64,000 nt of DNA from Streptomyces sp. 1-11 (GCF_007176755.1 NZ_BJTV01000007.1:62001-126000); one strand, 5' to 3'; shown: positions 25,389-33,808, counted from the first letter of the stretch. The notes: generated by a model from the sequence alone, not told the origin. Made by a program: numbers and translations.

Positions 25389-26398
25389 GCGTCCGCACAC
25401 TGCTGCTGACCGGCGGTGGACTGGCCGCACTGCTCGTCTCGGTCGCCGTGGCCGTGACGATCGGGCCCGCCGACATCTCCACCGGCGATGTGTGGGCCGC
25501 CGTCGCGGCCCATCTCGGCTGGGGCGAGGGGACGTTGGCACCGCTGCGGGACGGCATCGTGTGGAACCTGCGGATGCCCCGGACGCTGCTCGCGGCCGTG
25601 TGCGGAGCCGGTCTCGCCGTGTGCGGAGCGGTGATGCAGTCGCTGCTGCGCAATCCACTGGCCGATCCCTTCGTCCTCGGCGTGTCGTCGGGCGCGTCCA
25701 CGGGCGCGGTCGCCGTGGTCGTGCTGGGAGTGGGCGGGGGAGCGGTGTCCCTGTCGGCGGGCGCCTTCCTCGGCGCGCTGCTCTCCTTCGCGCTGGTACT
25801 GGTGCTCAGCCACTCCCTCGGCGGCAGCGCGGACCGGGTCGTGCTGTCCGGGGTGGCCGCCATGCAACTGTTCTCCGCGCTCACCTCCTTCATCGTCCTG
25901 ACCTCAGCCGACGCCGAGACCACCCGGGGCGTGCTGTTCTGGCTGCTCGGCTCGCTCACGGGCGCCGACTGGGGCCAGGTGCTGCTCTGCGCCGCCGTCC
26001 TGGCGGTGGTCCTGGCCGTCTGCGCCGGACACGCCCGCACCCTGGACGCCTTCGCCTTCGGCGACGACGCCGCCGCCGGACTCGGCGTCCGGGTCGCCCG
26101 TACCCGGCTGGTCCTGCTCAGCGCCACCGCACTGCTCACCGCCGCCCTGGTGAGCTGCGCCGGTGCGATCGGATTCGTCGGCCTGGTCCTGCCGCACGCC
26201 ACCCGTGCCCTCACCGGCTCCGGCCACGCCCGCCTGCTGCCGGTCACCGCGCTGACCGGAGCCGTGTTCCTGGTGTGGGTGGACACCCTCGCCCGCACCG
26301 TCCTCGACCCCCAGGAGGTCCCGGTGGGCGTGGTGACGTCCCTGATCGGCGTGCCGGCCTTCGTGGCCGTGCTCCACCGCGGACGGAGAAGGGCATGA
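25385..26398 (+). CDS. btuC: Cobalamin ABC transporter permease (FecCD/BtuC family)
   Basis: The 337-residue protein starts at GTG 25385, overlapping the btuF stop (GTGA). It shows about ten membrane helices and the FecCD signatures 'LRMPRTLLAAVCGAGLAVCG' and 'QSLLRNPLADPFVLGVSSGA' plus 'GAIGFVGLVLPHATR', the coupling-helix region for the ATPase. It forms the channel of the importer. It overlaps btuD by ATGA. Confidence 0.92.
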   Translation: MSVRTLLLTGGGLAALLVSVAVAVTIGPADISTGDVWAAVAAHLGWGEGTLAPLRDGIVWNLRMPRTLLAAVCGAGLAVCGAVMQSLLRNPLADPFVLGVSSGASTGAVAVVVLGVGGGAVSLSAGAFLGALLSFALVLVLSHSLGGSADRVVLSGVAAMQLFSALTSFIVLTSADAETTRGVLFWLLGSLTGADWGQVLLCAAVLAVVLAVCAGHARTLDAFAFGDDAAAGLGVRVARTRLVLLSATALLTAALVSCAGAIGFVGLVLPHATRALTGSGHARLLPVTALTGAVFLVWVDTLARTVLDPQEVPVGVVTSLIGVPAFVAVLHRGRRRA

Positions 26399-27210
26399 CC
26401 GGCCTGCGCGCGGACCGGGTCGTACGGCGTCTCGCCGACCGGATCGTCGTCGACGGCGTCACCCTCACCCTGCGCCCCGGCGAGACCGTGGGCCTGCTCG
26501 GCCCCAACGGCTCCGGCAAGTCGACCCTGCTGCGGCTTCTCGCGGGCGTCCTCGCACCCACCGCCGGGGTCGTCACCCTGGACGGGCGCCCGCTGTCCGA
26601 GGCCGGCCGCAGGGCAACGGCCCGGCGCATCGCCACCGTCGAACAGCACGCCCACACCCAGACCGAACTCACCGTCCGCGATGTCGTCGGCCTGGGCCGC
26701 GTCCCGCACCGCCGCGCCTGGACGGGGGCCACGGCGGCCGACACGAGGGCCGTCGCCGAGGCCCTGGCGCGCACCGGTCTGACGGACCGGGCCGGCCAGT
26801 CCTGGCACACCCTGTCCGGCGGGGAACGCCAGCGGGCGCAGATCGCCCGCGCCCTCGCCCAGGAGCCCCGCGAACTCCTCCTGGACGAACCCACGAACCA
26901 CCTCGACATCCAGCACCAGCTCGAACTGCTGGACCTCGTGGTGACCCTGCCGGCGACCACCGTGATCGCCCTGCACGACCTCAACCTCGCCGCGATGTAC
27001 TGCGACCGCCTGCTGGTCCTGCGCGAGGGCCGCGCCGTCGCGGAGGGCACCCCGGCCGAGGTCCTCACCCCCGCCCTCATCGAGCAGGTCTACGGCGTCC
27101 ACGCCGAGGTCGGCGACGCCCCCGGGCACCCCGTGATCCGCTTCCTGCGCCCGGCCGCCCGGGACGGACTGCCCTCCCACGGGCCGGCGCAGCCAGGCGG
27201 GACGCCGTAG
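26395..27210 (+). CDS. btuD: Cobalamin ABC transporter ATP-binding protein
   Basis: The 271-residue ATPase has Walker A GPNGSGKS at about 37-44, the signature LSGGERQR, Walker B 'ELLLDEPTNHLD' and the switch His in 'VIALHDLN'. It belongs to the FecE/BtuD branch. It is translationally coupled to btuC. The operon ends 3' to a truncated gene remnant on the other strand. Confidence 0.92.
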   Translation: MTGLRADRVVRRLADRIVVDGVTLTLRPGETVGLLGPNGSGKSTLLRLLAGVLAPTAGVVTLDGRPLSEAGRRATARRIATVEQHAHTQTELTVRDVVGLGRVPHRRAWTGATAADTRAVAEALARTGLTDRAGQSWHTLSGGERQRAQIARALAQEPRELLLDEPTNHLDIQHQLELLDLVVTLPATTVIALHDLNLAAMYCDRLLVLREGRAVAEGTPAEVLTPALIEQVYGVHAEVGDAPGHPVIRFLRPAARDGLPSHGPAQPGGTP

Positions 27211-27242
27211 CCGTCCAGAGGGGCCACGGACGTCGGCCGGGG

Positions 27243-27416
27243 CGTGCCGTCGGCTATCTGGTCCGTTCGGTTGGTCAGGACGGTGATCTCGCCCGAGACC
27301 TTCGCCGGATCGCTCGGGGGAGCCGCGATCTCCCCGCGGCCGTCGCTCCCCTGTCCGCTACAGGCTGTTGCCGCCACCATGGTCGCGGCCGCTAGCACCA
27401 CCCAACTTCTCCGCAT
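27243..27416 (-). pseudogene. Truncated sugar ABC transporter substrate-binding lipoprotein
   Basis: ATG 27416 follows AGAGGTGACGGGG and opens a normal lipoprotein: MRRSWVVLAAATMVAATACS, with lipobox ATAC (Cys19), then 'KVSGEITVLTNRTD', the first strand of extracellular sugar-binding proteins (family 1). Homology stops after about 58 codons, next to the btuD 3' end; the frame then continues as antisense of btuD. A full protein would need about 400 residues. It is a 5' remnant left by a deletion. Confidence 0.7.
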
Positions 27417-27534
27417 CCCCGTCACCTCTCGTCGCGTGAGAATTCCGACGCCGGGCCGGGAGAGGGACCGCACCGGTTCCCGCGGCCCGGCCTGACGAGC
27501 GCTCAACGTAGACGTGACTTCGCGGCAATGTCCA

Positions 27535-27550
27535 TAGACCGGTCTAGATC
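27535..27550. promoter_or_regulatory. dre-like / palindromic operator upstream of the sugar-binding remnant
   Basis: TAGACCGGTCTA (27535-27546) is a perfect 12-bp palindrome, and the overlapping GGTCTAGATC (27541-27550) resembles the DasR-responsive element core TGGTCTAGACCA. It lies 120 bp upstream of a truncated sugar transporter gene. Confidence 0.4.
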
Positions 27551-27638
27551 CCATTCACCAATCTGCGGCTGTCCTGATCTGCGGATTTACTAAACGATGA
27601 CTAAATGCGGAGACGTCGAAAGGTGCTTGCGGCACCCG

Positions 27639-27671
27639 TCCGCGAGGAATGCGCGAGGGGTGCGCGAGGAA
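27639..27671 (+). repeat. Three tandem 11-bp units
   Basis: TCCGCGAGGAA, TGCGCGAGGGG and TGCGCGAGGAA follow each other directly. The block is non-coding and lies just before the LacI-like palindrome. Confidence 0.6.
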
Positions 27672-27675
27672 TGTG

Positions 27676-27687
27676 GACAACGTTGTC
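27676..27687. promoter_or_regulatory. LacI-family-like operator
   Basis: GACAACGTTGTC is a perfect palindrome with central CG, the form bound by many actinomycete LacI-family sugar regulators. It sits about 260 bp upstream of the truncated sugar-binding gene; no lacI gene is near. It is probably a relic of the lost sugar operon. Confidence 0.5.
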
Positions 27688-27894
27688 ATGCGTGTGGTCG
27701 TACATGCGGGCATCCCGATCGGGTCGCCCGCATCGGATTCAGGAGAGTCGTGACTATGTGTAGTCAGAAAATAGTCGCCCCGCGCCTGGTGAGGTCCTCG
27801 TGGCCGCCTCGGGCGAACCTTCGACGGGCGCTCTCGACATGGGCAGGACGAAGGTCGCGGGTGCGTCGGTCACCGCGGACGCGGGTCCGTTCGG

Positions 27895-27989
27895 CGGCGA
27901 GGGCAGGATTCGAACCTGCGTGGACCCCGAAAGGCCCGACCGTGAGGCGTGCTCGCTGGTCCCCGATCAACCACTCCGGGCACCTCTCC
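27895..27989 (-). tRNA. tRNA-like element, class II (serine-like), probably a pseudo-tRNA
   Basis: Read on the minus strand the 95 bases contain a perfect T-arm (GCAGG-TTCGAAT-CCTGC), a canonical D-arm (CCCG-GAGTGGTTGAT-CGGG) and a variable-arm stem (GGGCC...GGTCC). The acceptor stem GGAGAGG/CCTCGCC pairs with one A-G mismatch. The length and long variable arm fit a class II tRNA such as tRNA-Ser. The anticodon arm does not fold: only a 4-bp GACC/GGTC stem with a 16-base loop can be drawn and no anticodon is evident. I therefore regard it as degenerate. Confidence 0.5.
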
Positions 27990-28208
27990 CTGTGCCCGGA
28001 CTCCGGGTGTTCCCCGCGCCGTTCACGTGAACCACTGTGGCAGGGCCCGCTGACGGAGGGCTGACTCGCTCCCGTCACCGGGCCGGAACCGGTGTCCGTG
28101 AGACTCTACATTGCTGTAGAAGTCCGGCGTAGAGCATGATCGTTCAGCAAGCCCGTCGTCCGGCCCGGACGGCCGGGGACAGTGTGCTGCGCGGAGGAAC
28201 TCAGCAGG

Positions 28209-29177
28209 ATGACCGAGAGCATTCCCACGGTGCGGCCCGCCTCGGCGCGGGTCTCGACGGCCCGATGGTGCCGCGCCGTCACCGAGGCCCGGTGGTTCGC
28301 GGTCACCGTCTTCTGCCTCATCCTCGGCAACGCCGCACTGCTGGGCGCGGAGACGTACACCGGGGTGGTCAGCGACTGGCGCGGCTGGTTACGTCTGGCC
28401 GAACACGCGTGCGTGGCCGCCTTCACCGTCGAGATCCTGCTGCGCCTGGGGGCCCACGCCGACCGCCCCAAGGGCTTCTTCCGCGACCCGTGGAACCTCT
28501 TCGACCTGGCCGTCGTACTGAGCACTTTCCTGCCCGTCGTCCGCGAGAACACCACCGTACTGAGGCTGCTGCGGCTGGCCCGCGTCCTGCGCACCGCCCG
28601 GTTCCTGCCACAACTGCGGATCATCCTCGTCGCCGTCGCCCGCAGCCTGCCCGGCACGCTCAGCTTCCTCCTCGTCGGCGCCCTGCTGCTGTACGTCTAC
28701 GCGATGGTGGGCTGGGTCTTCTTCGCCCGCCACGACCCCGAGCACTACGGCTCCGTAGGCCGTGCCGTCCTCACCCTCTTCCTACTCATGACCCTGGACG
28801 GCATCGGCGACGCCGTCCACGCGGGCCTCGAAGTCTCCCGCTGGAGTCTCGTCTACTACGCCTCCTACGTCCTGCTCGCCTCCTTCGTCCTCGTCAACGT
28901 GCTGATCGGCGTGGTGCTGACCTCGCTCGAGGAAGCCCGCGACATGGAGCAGGCCCCGCCGGCGCCGGCCCCTCACCCGGCGTCCGCGCCGGTCGAGCAG
29001 CGGGCACTGCTCGACCGCATCGCCGTGGTCCGCCGCGCCCTGGGCGACCTCGAACGCGAGCTGACCCGGGCGGCAACGCCACAGGCCGTCGAGGCGGAAC
29101 GGACTGACCCGCGCCTCCAGCGGGCCGGGGCGCCCGCGGACGGGAGCGGCGAAGTGGCCGCGCGGACAGGTGGCTGA
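28209..29177 (+). CDS. Voltage-gated ion channel (bacterial NaV-type, six helices)
   Basis: The 322-residue protein starts at ATG 28209 after GGAGG/AGCAGG. Helices S1-S3 lie at about 30-100 ('FAVTVFCLILGNAALLG', 'WNLFDLAVVLSTFLP'). S4 carries spaced Arg residues (LRLLRLARVLRTARFL). S5 is 'TLSFLLVGALLLYVYAMVGW', the pore loop contains TLDGIGD at 195-201, and S6 is 'LLASFVLVNVLIGVVLTSL'. A cytoplasmic coiled-coil-like tail (RALLDRIAVVRRALGDLERE) follows, as in NaChBac. One subunit of a homotetramer in the membrane. The filter differs from the sodium-type TLESWSM. Confidence 0.9.
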   Translation: MTESIPTVRPASARVSTARWCRAVTEARWFAVTVFCLILGNAALLGAETYTGVVSDWRGWLRLAEHACVAAFTVEILLRLGAHADRPKGFFRDPWNLFDLAVVLSTFLPVVRENTTVLRLLRLARVLRTARFLPQLRIILVAVARSLPGTLSFLLVGALLLYVYAMVGWVFFARHDPEHYGSVGRAVLTLFLLMTLDGIGDAVHAGLEVSRWSLVYYASYVLLASFVLVNVLIGVVLTSLEEARDMEQAPPAPAPHPASAPVEQRALLDRIAVVRRALGDLERELTRAATPQAVEAERTDPRLQRAGAPADGSGEVAARTGG

Positions 29178-29253
29178 CGCCCGGCGGCGCCGCCGCTCAG
29201 CTCTCGTCGAAGAGCAGGTCGTCCAGCGGGTGCGTCATGCGGACGGACCTGCT

Positions 29254-29647
29254 TCAGCAGGACGGGCATGACGACTCCTGTGGGTGCGGGTGGCTCACGA
29301 CGGTGGCCCCCGGGCCGTCGGCCCCGGTGGGGGAGGGATCCGGTCGTACCGGCAGCCGGGCGGCCGTCTCCGGCGCGACGAGCTGCTGGCCGCCGTCGAT
29401 GTCGTAAGTGGCGCCGGTCAGGGCACCGTTGGCCATGATGTGCAGTGCCAGCGAAGCGACGTCCGCCGGGCCCACCACCCGGCCGATGGGCAGTGTTCTG
29501 CGCAACTGTTCGCGGCGAGCTTCGAGTTGCTCACCGAGGAGGGAGGCCGACAGCGGTGTGTCCACGAACGCTGCCCCCGACCACCACGACCGTCTGCCCG
29601 GCCAGTCCGCCGTCCGCCGGACGGGCCCCTCCGTCGTTCGCGCTCAC
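29254..29647 (-). pseudogene. SDR-family dehydrogenase remnant with internal deletion and frameshift
   Basis: On the minus strand GTG 29647 opens a frame reading ...GLAGQTVVVVGGS, the first strand and glycine-rich loop of an SDR. After about 26 codons, in another frame, the C-terminal SDR segment resumes: 'FVDTPLSASLLGEQLEARRE' and 'LPIGRVVGPADVASLALHIM', ending with 'LTGATYDIDGGQQLV'. About 150-170 codons, with the catalytic Ser-Tyr-Lys, are missing. The gene cannot make an active enzyme. Confidence 0.75.
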
Positions 29648-29813
29648 GGCAGGTCACCGCCGTTGGCTGTCGCGCACTGCGCCGGGACCCCGTCCAAAGT
29701 TCCGGCCGCGCTCCCGAGGCCAACAGCTTTCGCGCCCAATGTCGGTGCGGGTCAATAGAGTTGCTCCGCCGGCCGCGCCGGTGCGGCCGGATCCCTTCAC
29801 GAAGGAGTTCAAG

Positions 29814-31127
29814 GTGCGAACACGAAGACGTGCGGCGGGTGTCGCGCTGGTCCTGGCGGCCGCGTCGCTCCAGCTGCTCGGTGCCCCCGGCACGGCGGCG
29901 GCACAGACCCAGGGGAGTGTCGTGCTGCCCGTGCGGTCGCACTGGCAGACGCTCGCGGACAGCAGGCGCGTGTACGTCAGCGCGCCTGGCGACGACGCGG
30001 TGCTGGCCACCGACCACGACGGGCAGGTCGTGAAGAAGGTCGAGGGTCTCGACGGGGCGCGGGGCATGGCCGAGTCGCCCGACGAGTCCACCCTCTACGT
30101 GGCGCTACCGGACGCCGACGCGATCTCCGTCGTCGACACCGCGACCCTGACCGAGACCCGGCGCATCCCGACCGGGGCCGGCACCGGACCCGAGTCCGTC
30201 GCCCTCGCCGGCGGCCGGCTGTTCTTCGGCTACCAGGCCACCGTCTTCGACGCGGGCATCGGCTCTGTCGACATCGCCGGGGCGACCCCGGCCGTCACCC
30301 TGGACGACGACCCCGTCTGGTACGGCAAGCCGCGACTCGCCACGTCGCCGGGCGCGCCGGACCGGCTCGTCGCCGCGGAGAGCCTGGGCGGGCTGGGCAT
30401 GCGCGTGTACGACGTGAGCTCCGGCACGCTTCGGCAGACCGCCTCCAGCGACGCCGTCGGCGATGTCGAGGACCTGGTGGTGACGCCGGACGGCGGCAGC
30501 GTCATCACCGCAAACGGCTCCGACTACTACCACCAGCGGTGGCGCCTGTCGGACCTGTCGGAGGAGGTCCGGTACGACACCGGGGCCTACCCCAACGCCG
30601 TCGCCGTCGACTCCCGCGGCACGGTCGCCGCGGGGATCGTGGCGGGAGGGGACTGGGACGCCTACCTCTACCGCCCGGGGGAGACCACCGCGTACCGTAC
30701 GGTCTCCCTGTCGCCGGGGTATCGCGACCTGGTCGACCGGGGCCTGGCCTGGGCGCCAGACGGCAGCAGGCTGTTCGCCACCCGCTTCCCCTACTCGGGC
30801 GAGGTCGTTCTCGACATCGTCACCGACGTCGCCAAGGCATCCAGCACGATCACCCTGTCCGCCCCGCCGACCAACCCCGTGGGCACGCCGGTCACCGTGA
30901 CGGGGAGACTGACCTCGCTGATCCCCTTCCCCAAGCACAGGGCGGTCGTCACGGTGACGCGCAGCGGCGTCGGGCTGCCGGACGTGAAGGTCCGGCGGGA
31001 CGGCACCTTCAGCTTCCGGGACACCCCGCCCGACTGGAACACCTATCCGCAGTACACGGTCACCTACGCGGGCGACGCCCGGCACGTGTCCGGAACGGCG
31101 ACCGTCATGGTCGAGTTCGTCGGCTGA
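29814..31127 (+). CDS. Secreted beta-propeller (YncE-like) protein with C-terminal Ig-like domain
   Basis: The 437-residue precursor starts at GTG 29814, six bases after GAAGGAG. A Sec signal peptide covers residues 1-32 (RRRAAGVALVLAAASLQLLG... TAAAQ). Repeated blades of the type 'STLYVALPDADAISVVDTAT' and 'TPDGGSVITANGSD' indicate a seven-bladed propeller. The last 100 residues ('TLSAPPTNPVGTPVTVTG... YTVTYAGDARHVSG') form an Ig-like domain seen in many Streptomyces cell-surface proteins. Function unknown. It is convergent with the sialidase gene and separated from it by a strong hairpin. Confidence 0.82.
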   Translation: MRTRRRAAGVALVLAAASLQLLGAPGTAAAQTQGSVVLPVRSHWQTLADSRRVYVSAPGDDAVLATDHDGQVVKKVEGLDGARGMAESPDESTLYVALPDADAISVVDTATLTETRRIPTGAGTGPESVALAGGRLFFGYQATVFDAGIGSVDIAGATPAVTLDDDPVWYGKPRLATSPGAPDRLVAAESLGGLGMRVYDVSSGTLRQTASSDAVGDVEDLVVTPDGGSVITANGSDYYHQRWRLSDLSEEVRYDTGAYPNAVAVDSRGTVAAGIVAGGDWDAYLYRPGETTAYRTVSLSPGYRDLVDRGLAWAPDGSRLFATRFPYSGEVVLDIVTDVAKASSTITLSAPPTNPVGTPVTVTGRLTSLIPFPKHRAVVTVTRSGVGLPDVKVRRDGTFSFRDTPPDWNTYPQYTVTYAGDARHVSGTATVMVEFVG

Positions 31128-31173
31128 CCGGTCCGGCCGGCCCGGTCGGTTTATGCGAACCCGTCACGCCGGT

Positions 31174-31207
31174 GTGAGGCCGGTGCCCCGCAGGACACCG
31201 GCCTCAC
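31174..31207. terminator. Bidirectional hairpin terminator
   Basis: GTGAGGCCGGTG (31174-31185) pairs perfectly with CACCGGCCTCAC (31196-31207) across a 10-base loop, between convergent genes. Confidence 0.7.
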
Positions 31208-31211
31208 GCGG

Positions 31212-32645
31212 TCATGGCGTCACGGTCACCGTCCGGTTGCCCGAGGCCTGCTTGCCGTCGGCCCTGTACGTCGCCGTGAGCGTGGCATTTCCGGTGGCGC
31301 CGGCGGGGACGGTGAGGGGCACCTTGACGTTGGCGCCCTCGCCCGGGCGCAGTGCCGGAACGGCGACCTGTCCCGCGGTCCAGCCGGTGGAAGCGGTCAG
31401 CGTGACCGTGCCCGCGCCGCGCTTGACGTCCATCCGGTTGACGACGCGCACCGTCACCTGCGCGGTGGTGCCGGCGGTCAGCGTCGCCGGCGGGGTGATG
31501 GTGATGTCCGCGCAGGTGCCGCCGAGCCACCGCAGGTCGAAGGACGAGTAGGTGACGTACTGGTAACCCGCGCGCTCGTAGAGCAGGCCGAGCCGGCCGT
31601 CCGGCAGCCTCGTCAGCGTCGAGTACGCCGCGCTGCCCGCGTCGACGACCTTCCTGATCGGCCATGTCCTGCCGTTGTCGCAGGACATCTTGACGGTGAG
31701 GTTCTGCCGTGCGGACGTGCTCTCGGTGTTGCTGAACAGCAGCCAGGAGGACTGCATGTCCGAGGCGGCCGCGTCGGGGGCGTAGCGGATGACGGAGCCG
31801 TTGTTGCCCGGGTCGATCAGATTGGTGTCCTGGGTGAGGGACGTGTAGGTGGCGCCGCCGTCACCGGAGTAGGCGATCTTCCGGTACGGGGCGGACCTGC
31901 TGTTGAGCATGATGCGGCCGTCGTTGAGTTCGACGGTCTTGTTCTCGTCCGCGCCGGGGCCCACCAGCCGGCCGGTGCGCCAGGTCTCGCCGTGGTCGTC
32001 GCTGTAGGCGCTGACCGCGTAGTTGGCCCCGTCGTACCGGACGGCGTACTGCTGGATCAGCCGTCCCGCGTAGCTGCCGTGGCGTACCTGGATGCCCTCG
32101 CCCGAGGCGGCGAACATGCCTCCCCAGGCCGGGTCCTTGATCTGCCCGGTGATGCGCCGGTGCGTCCACGTCACGCCGTCGTCGTCCGAGTAGCTGTAGT
32201 CGGTCTGGAGGACGTCGGGGTCGGTCTCGTCGTTGCCGGTCGCCGACCCCAGGAAGCCCTGGTTGACGGAGGCGGCGTAGAACAGGAAGATCCGGCCGGT
32301 GGTGCGGTCCACGAGCAGGCTCGGGTCGCCGGCGCCGGCGGGGGCCGCCTCTTTGCGGACGACCTGCGGGCTCTGCCAGGTGGCGCCGCCGTCCGTGCTG
32401 CGCCGCACCACGACCCCGATGTTACTGGGCAGGTCGCCCAGGGTCGGGCGGGCGTCCCAGGCGGCGATCACGGTGCCGTCGACGGTGGTCGTGAGCGCGG
32501 GGATGCGGTAGTACGGCGAGCCGACGCCCTGGACGGCGAGGTCCTGCGAGGTCAACTGCCCGGCGGTGGCGGCGCTTCCGGTGCCCGCCGGCACCGCGAC
32601 CAAGGCGGCCGCGGCGAGAACGGCGGTGAGGACTCTGCGCTTCAT
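31212..32645 (-). CDS. nanH: Secreted exo-alpha-sialidase (GH33)
   Basis: The 477-residue precursor starts at ATG 32645 with signal peptide MKRRVLTAVLAAAALVAVPA. The GH33 features are present: the YRIP motif with the first Arg of the triad, 'AAWDARP' with the acid/base Asp, Asp-boxes STDGGATW, SDDDGVTW, SDDHGETW, SGDGGATY and SCDNGRTW, the Glu-containing 'ENKTVELNDG', and 'AAYSTLTRLPDG' with the Tyr nucleophile. A C-terminal beta-sandwich of the NEW3/CARDB kind (about 385-477) follows. It releases terminal sialic acids from glycans outside the cell. The esterase gene is upstream on the same strand. Confidence 0.93.
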   Translation of the reverse strand: MKRRVLTAVLAAAALVAVPAGTGSAATAGQLTSQDLAVQGVGSPYYRIPALTTTVDGTVIAAWDARPTLGDLPSNIGVVVRRSTDGGATWQSPQVVRKEAAPAGAGDPSLLVDRTTGRIFLFYAASVNQGFLGSATGNDETDPDVLQTDYSYSDDDGVTWTHRRITGQIKDPAWGGMFAASGEGIQVRHGSYAGRLIQQYAVRYDGANYAVSAYSDDHGETWRTGRLVGPGADENKTVELNDGRIMLNSRSAPYRKIAYSGDGGATYTSLTQDTNLIDPGNNGSVIRYAPDAAASDMQSSWLLFSNTESTSARQNLTVKMSCDNGRTWPIRKVVDAGSAAYSTLTRLPDGRLGLLYERAGYQYVTYSSFDLRWLGGTCADITITPPATLTAGTTAQVTVRVVNRMDVKRGAGTVTLTASTGWTAGQVAVPALRPGEGANVKVPLTVPAGATGNATLTATYRADGKQASGNRTVTVTP

Positions 32646-32818
32646 GAACGGTCTCTCTTCTCTCGGAACGGCAGACGTGCGGGGGACGGGGGCACCCTGC
32701 GGGCGCGATGAGGGAGCGGGGCGCGGAGTGAGGGCGGGTGGGGGAGTGCGAGGGGCCCTCGGTGCGGCGGGAGCGGATGCCGGGCGGCGCACGGCCGAGG
32801 CGACTTCCGAAAGGGGGC

Positions 32819-33808
32819 CTAGCCTTCCGCAGGGCGGTCGAACAGCGCTCGCACCCAGGCCAACTGCCGGGCGCGGTGGTGTTCCGTGCCGCCTTCGTGG
32901 CCGTTGAACTCGTACACCTCCACCTGCTTGGGGCCGCCGTAGCGGTGGTAGGCCGTGAAGCAGGTGGACGGGGGGCAGACCTCGTCCATCATGGCGATGG
33001 AGAAGAGGGCCGGCGCGGTCGCCCGCCCGGCGTGGTGCGCGGCGTCGAAGAACGACAGGGTGTGGAAGACGGACTCCTCACGGCCGCGGTGCAGCCGGAG
33101 GTACGAGGCGATCTCCGTGTACGGCGGTTCGCCGGTGATGCGGGCGGCCCGGGGGAAGTTGCACAGGAACGGCACGTCCGGCATGACGCCGGCGAGGCCC
33201 GGGACGAGTCCCGACACGGCCAGCGCGATGCCGCCGCCCTGGCTGACACCGGTCACCACGATGCGCTCGGGGTCGATGCGGGGGTGTGCGCGCATCGCTT
33301 CCACGCAGCGGACGGCGTCGGTGAAGACCCGCCGGTAGTAGTAGGTCTCGGGGCTCTCGATGCCGCGGGTCAGGAAGCCGGGCGTGGTTCCCGCCGCACC
33401 GGCGTCGGTGTCGTCGGTGGCGCCCGGCGCGGCCGACCAGCCCTGACCGCGGGTGTCCACGATCAGATGGGCGTGACCGGCGCTGGCCCAGAGGAGGTTC
33501 TCGTGGGTGAGACCACGTCCCCGCCCGTAGCCGAGGTACTCGATGACGCAGGCCAGCGGACCGGTGGCCCCCGCGGGCATGCGCAGCCAGCCCCGGACGG
33601 GCCGTCCGGCCCAGCCCGGAACGCTCACGTCGTGCACCTCCACCTGGGGGAGGCGCGCGTCGATCTCGGTGAAGGAGGGCTTGTCCGCCCCGCCGTCACC
33701 TGGCGCCGAGGCCAGGGTGTCCGCCCAGAAGGCGTCGAAGCCGTCGGGTTCGGGGAGGCCGGGCGAGTAGGCGAGGCATTCGTCGAGTGAGAGATCGACC
33801 GAGAGCAT
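32819..33808 (-). CDS. CE7-family acetyl esterase (AXE1-like), likely acting on O-acetylated sugars
   Basis: The 329-residue alpha/beta hydrolase shows the CE7 motifs: 'VDTRGQGWS' (RGQ), nucleophile elbow 'GVSQGGG', the Asp of 'MMDEVCPPSTCF', and the His of 'FNGHEGG'. Known members deacetylate xylan, cephalosporin C and small acetylated sugars. It has no signal peptide and so acts inside the cell. It lies between the sialidase and the GntR regulator and has the shared operator in its promoter; I infer that it may remove O-acetyl groups from imported sialic acid. GGAGG precedes ATG 33808. Confidence 0.88.
   Translation of the reverse strand: MLSVDLSLDECLAYSPGLPEPDGFDAFWADTLASAPGDGGADKPSFTEIDARLPQVEVHDVSVPGWAGRPVRGWLRMPAGATGPLACVIEYLGYGRGRGLTHENLLWASAGHAHLIVDTRGQGWSAAPGATDDTDAGAAGTTPGFLTRGIESPETYYYRRVFTDAVRCVEAMRAHPRIDPERIVVTGVSQGGGIALAVSGLVPGLAGVMPDVPFLCNFPRAARITGEPPYTEIASYLRLHRGREESVFHTLSFFDAAHHAGRATAPALFSIAMMDEVCPPSTCFTAYHRYGGPKQVEVYEFNGHEGGTEHHRARQLAWVRALFDRPAEG

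Noticed and set aside
21855..25658. A very long (about 1267 codons) leftward open frame
   Set aside because: It runs antisense through the LysR, dehydrogenase and btuF genes, has Arg/Gly/Pro-rich low complexity and no family similarity. High GC makes such antisense frames common.
27764..28078. Short open frames over the tRNA-like element, with sequences such as RAGFEPA or GRIRTC
   Set aside because: These peptides are a well-known artefact of translating tRNA genes in high-GC bacteria.
27211..29700. An integrated mobile element using the tRNA-like gene as attachment site
   Set aside because: No integrase, excisionase, transfer or replication gene is present, and I found no direct repeat of the tRNA 3' end.
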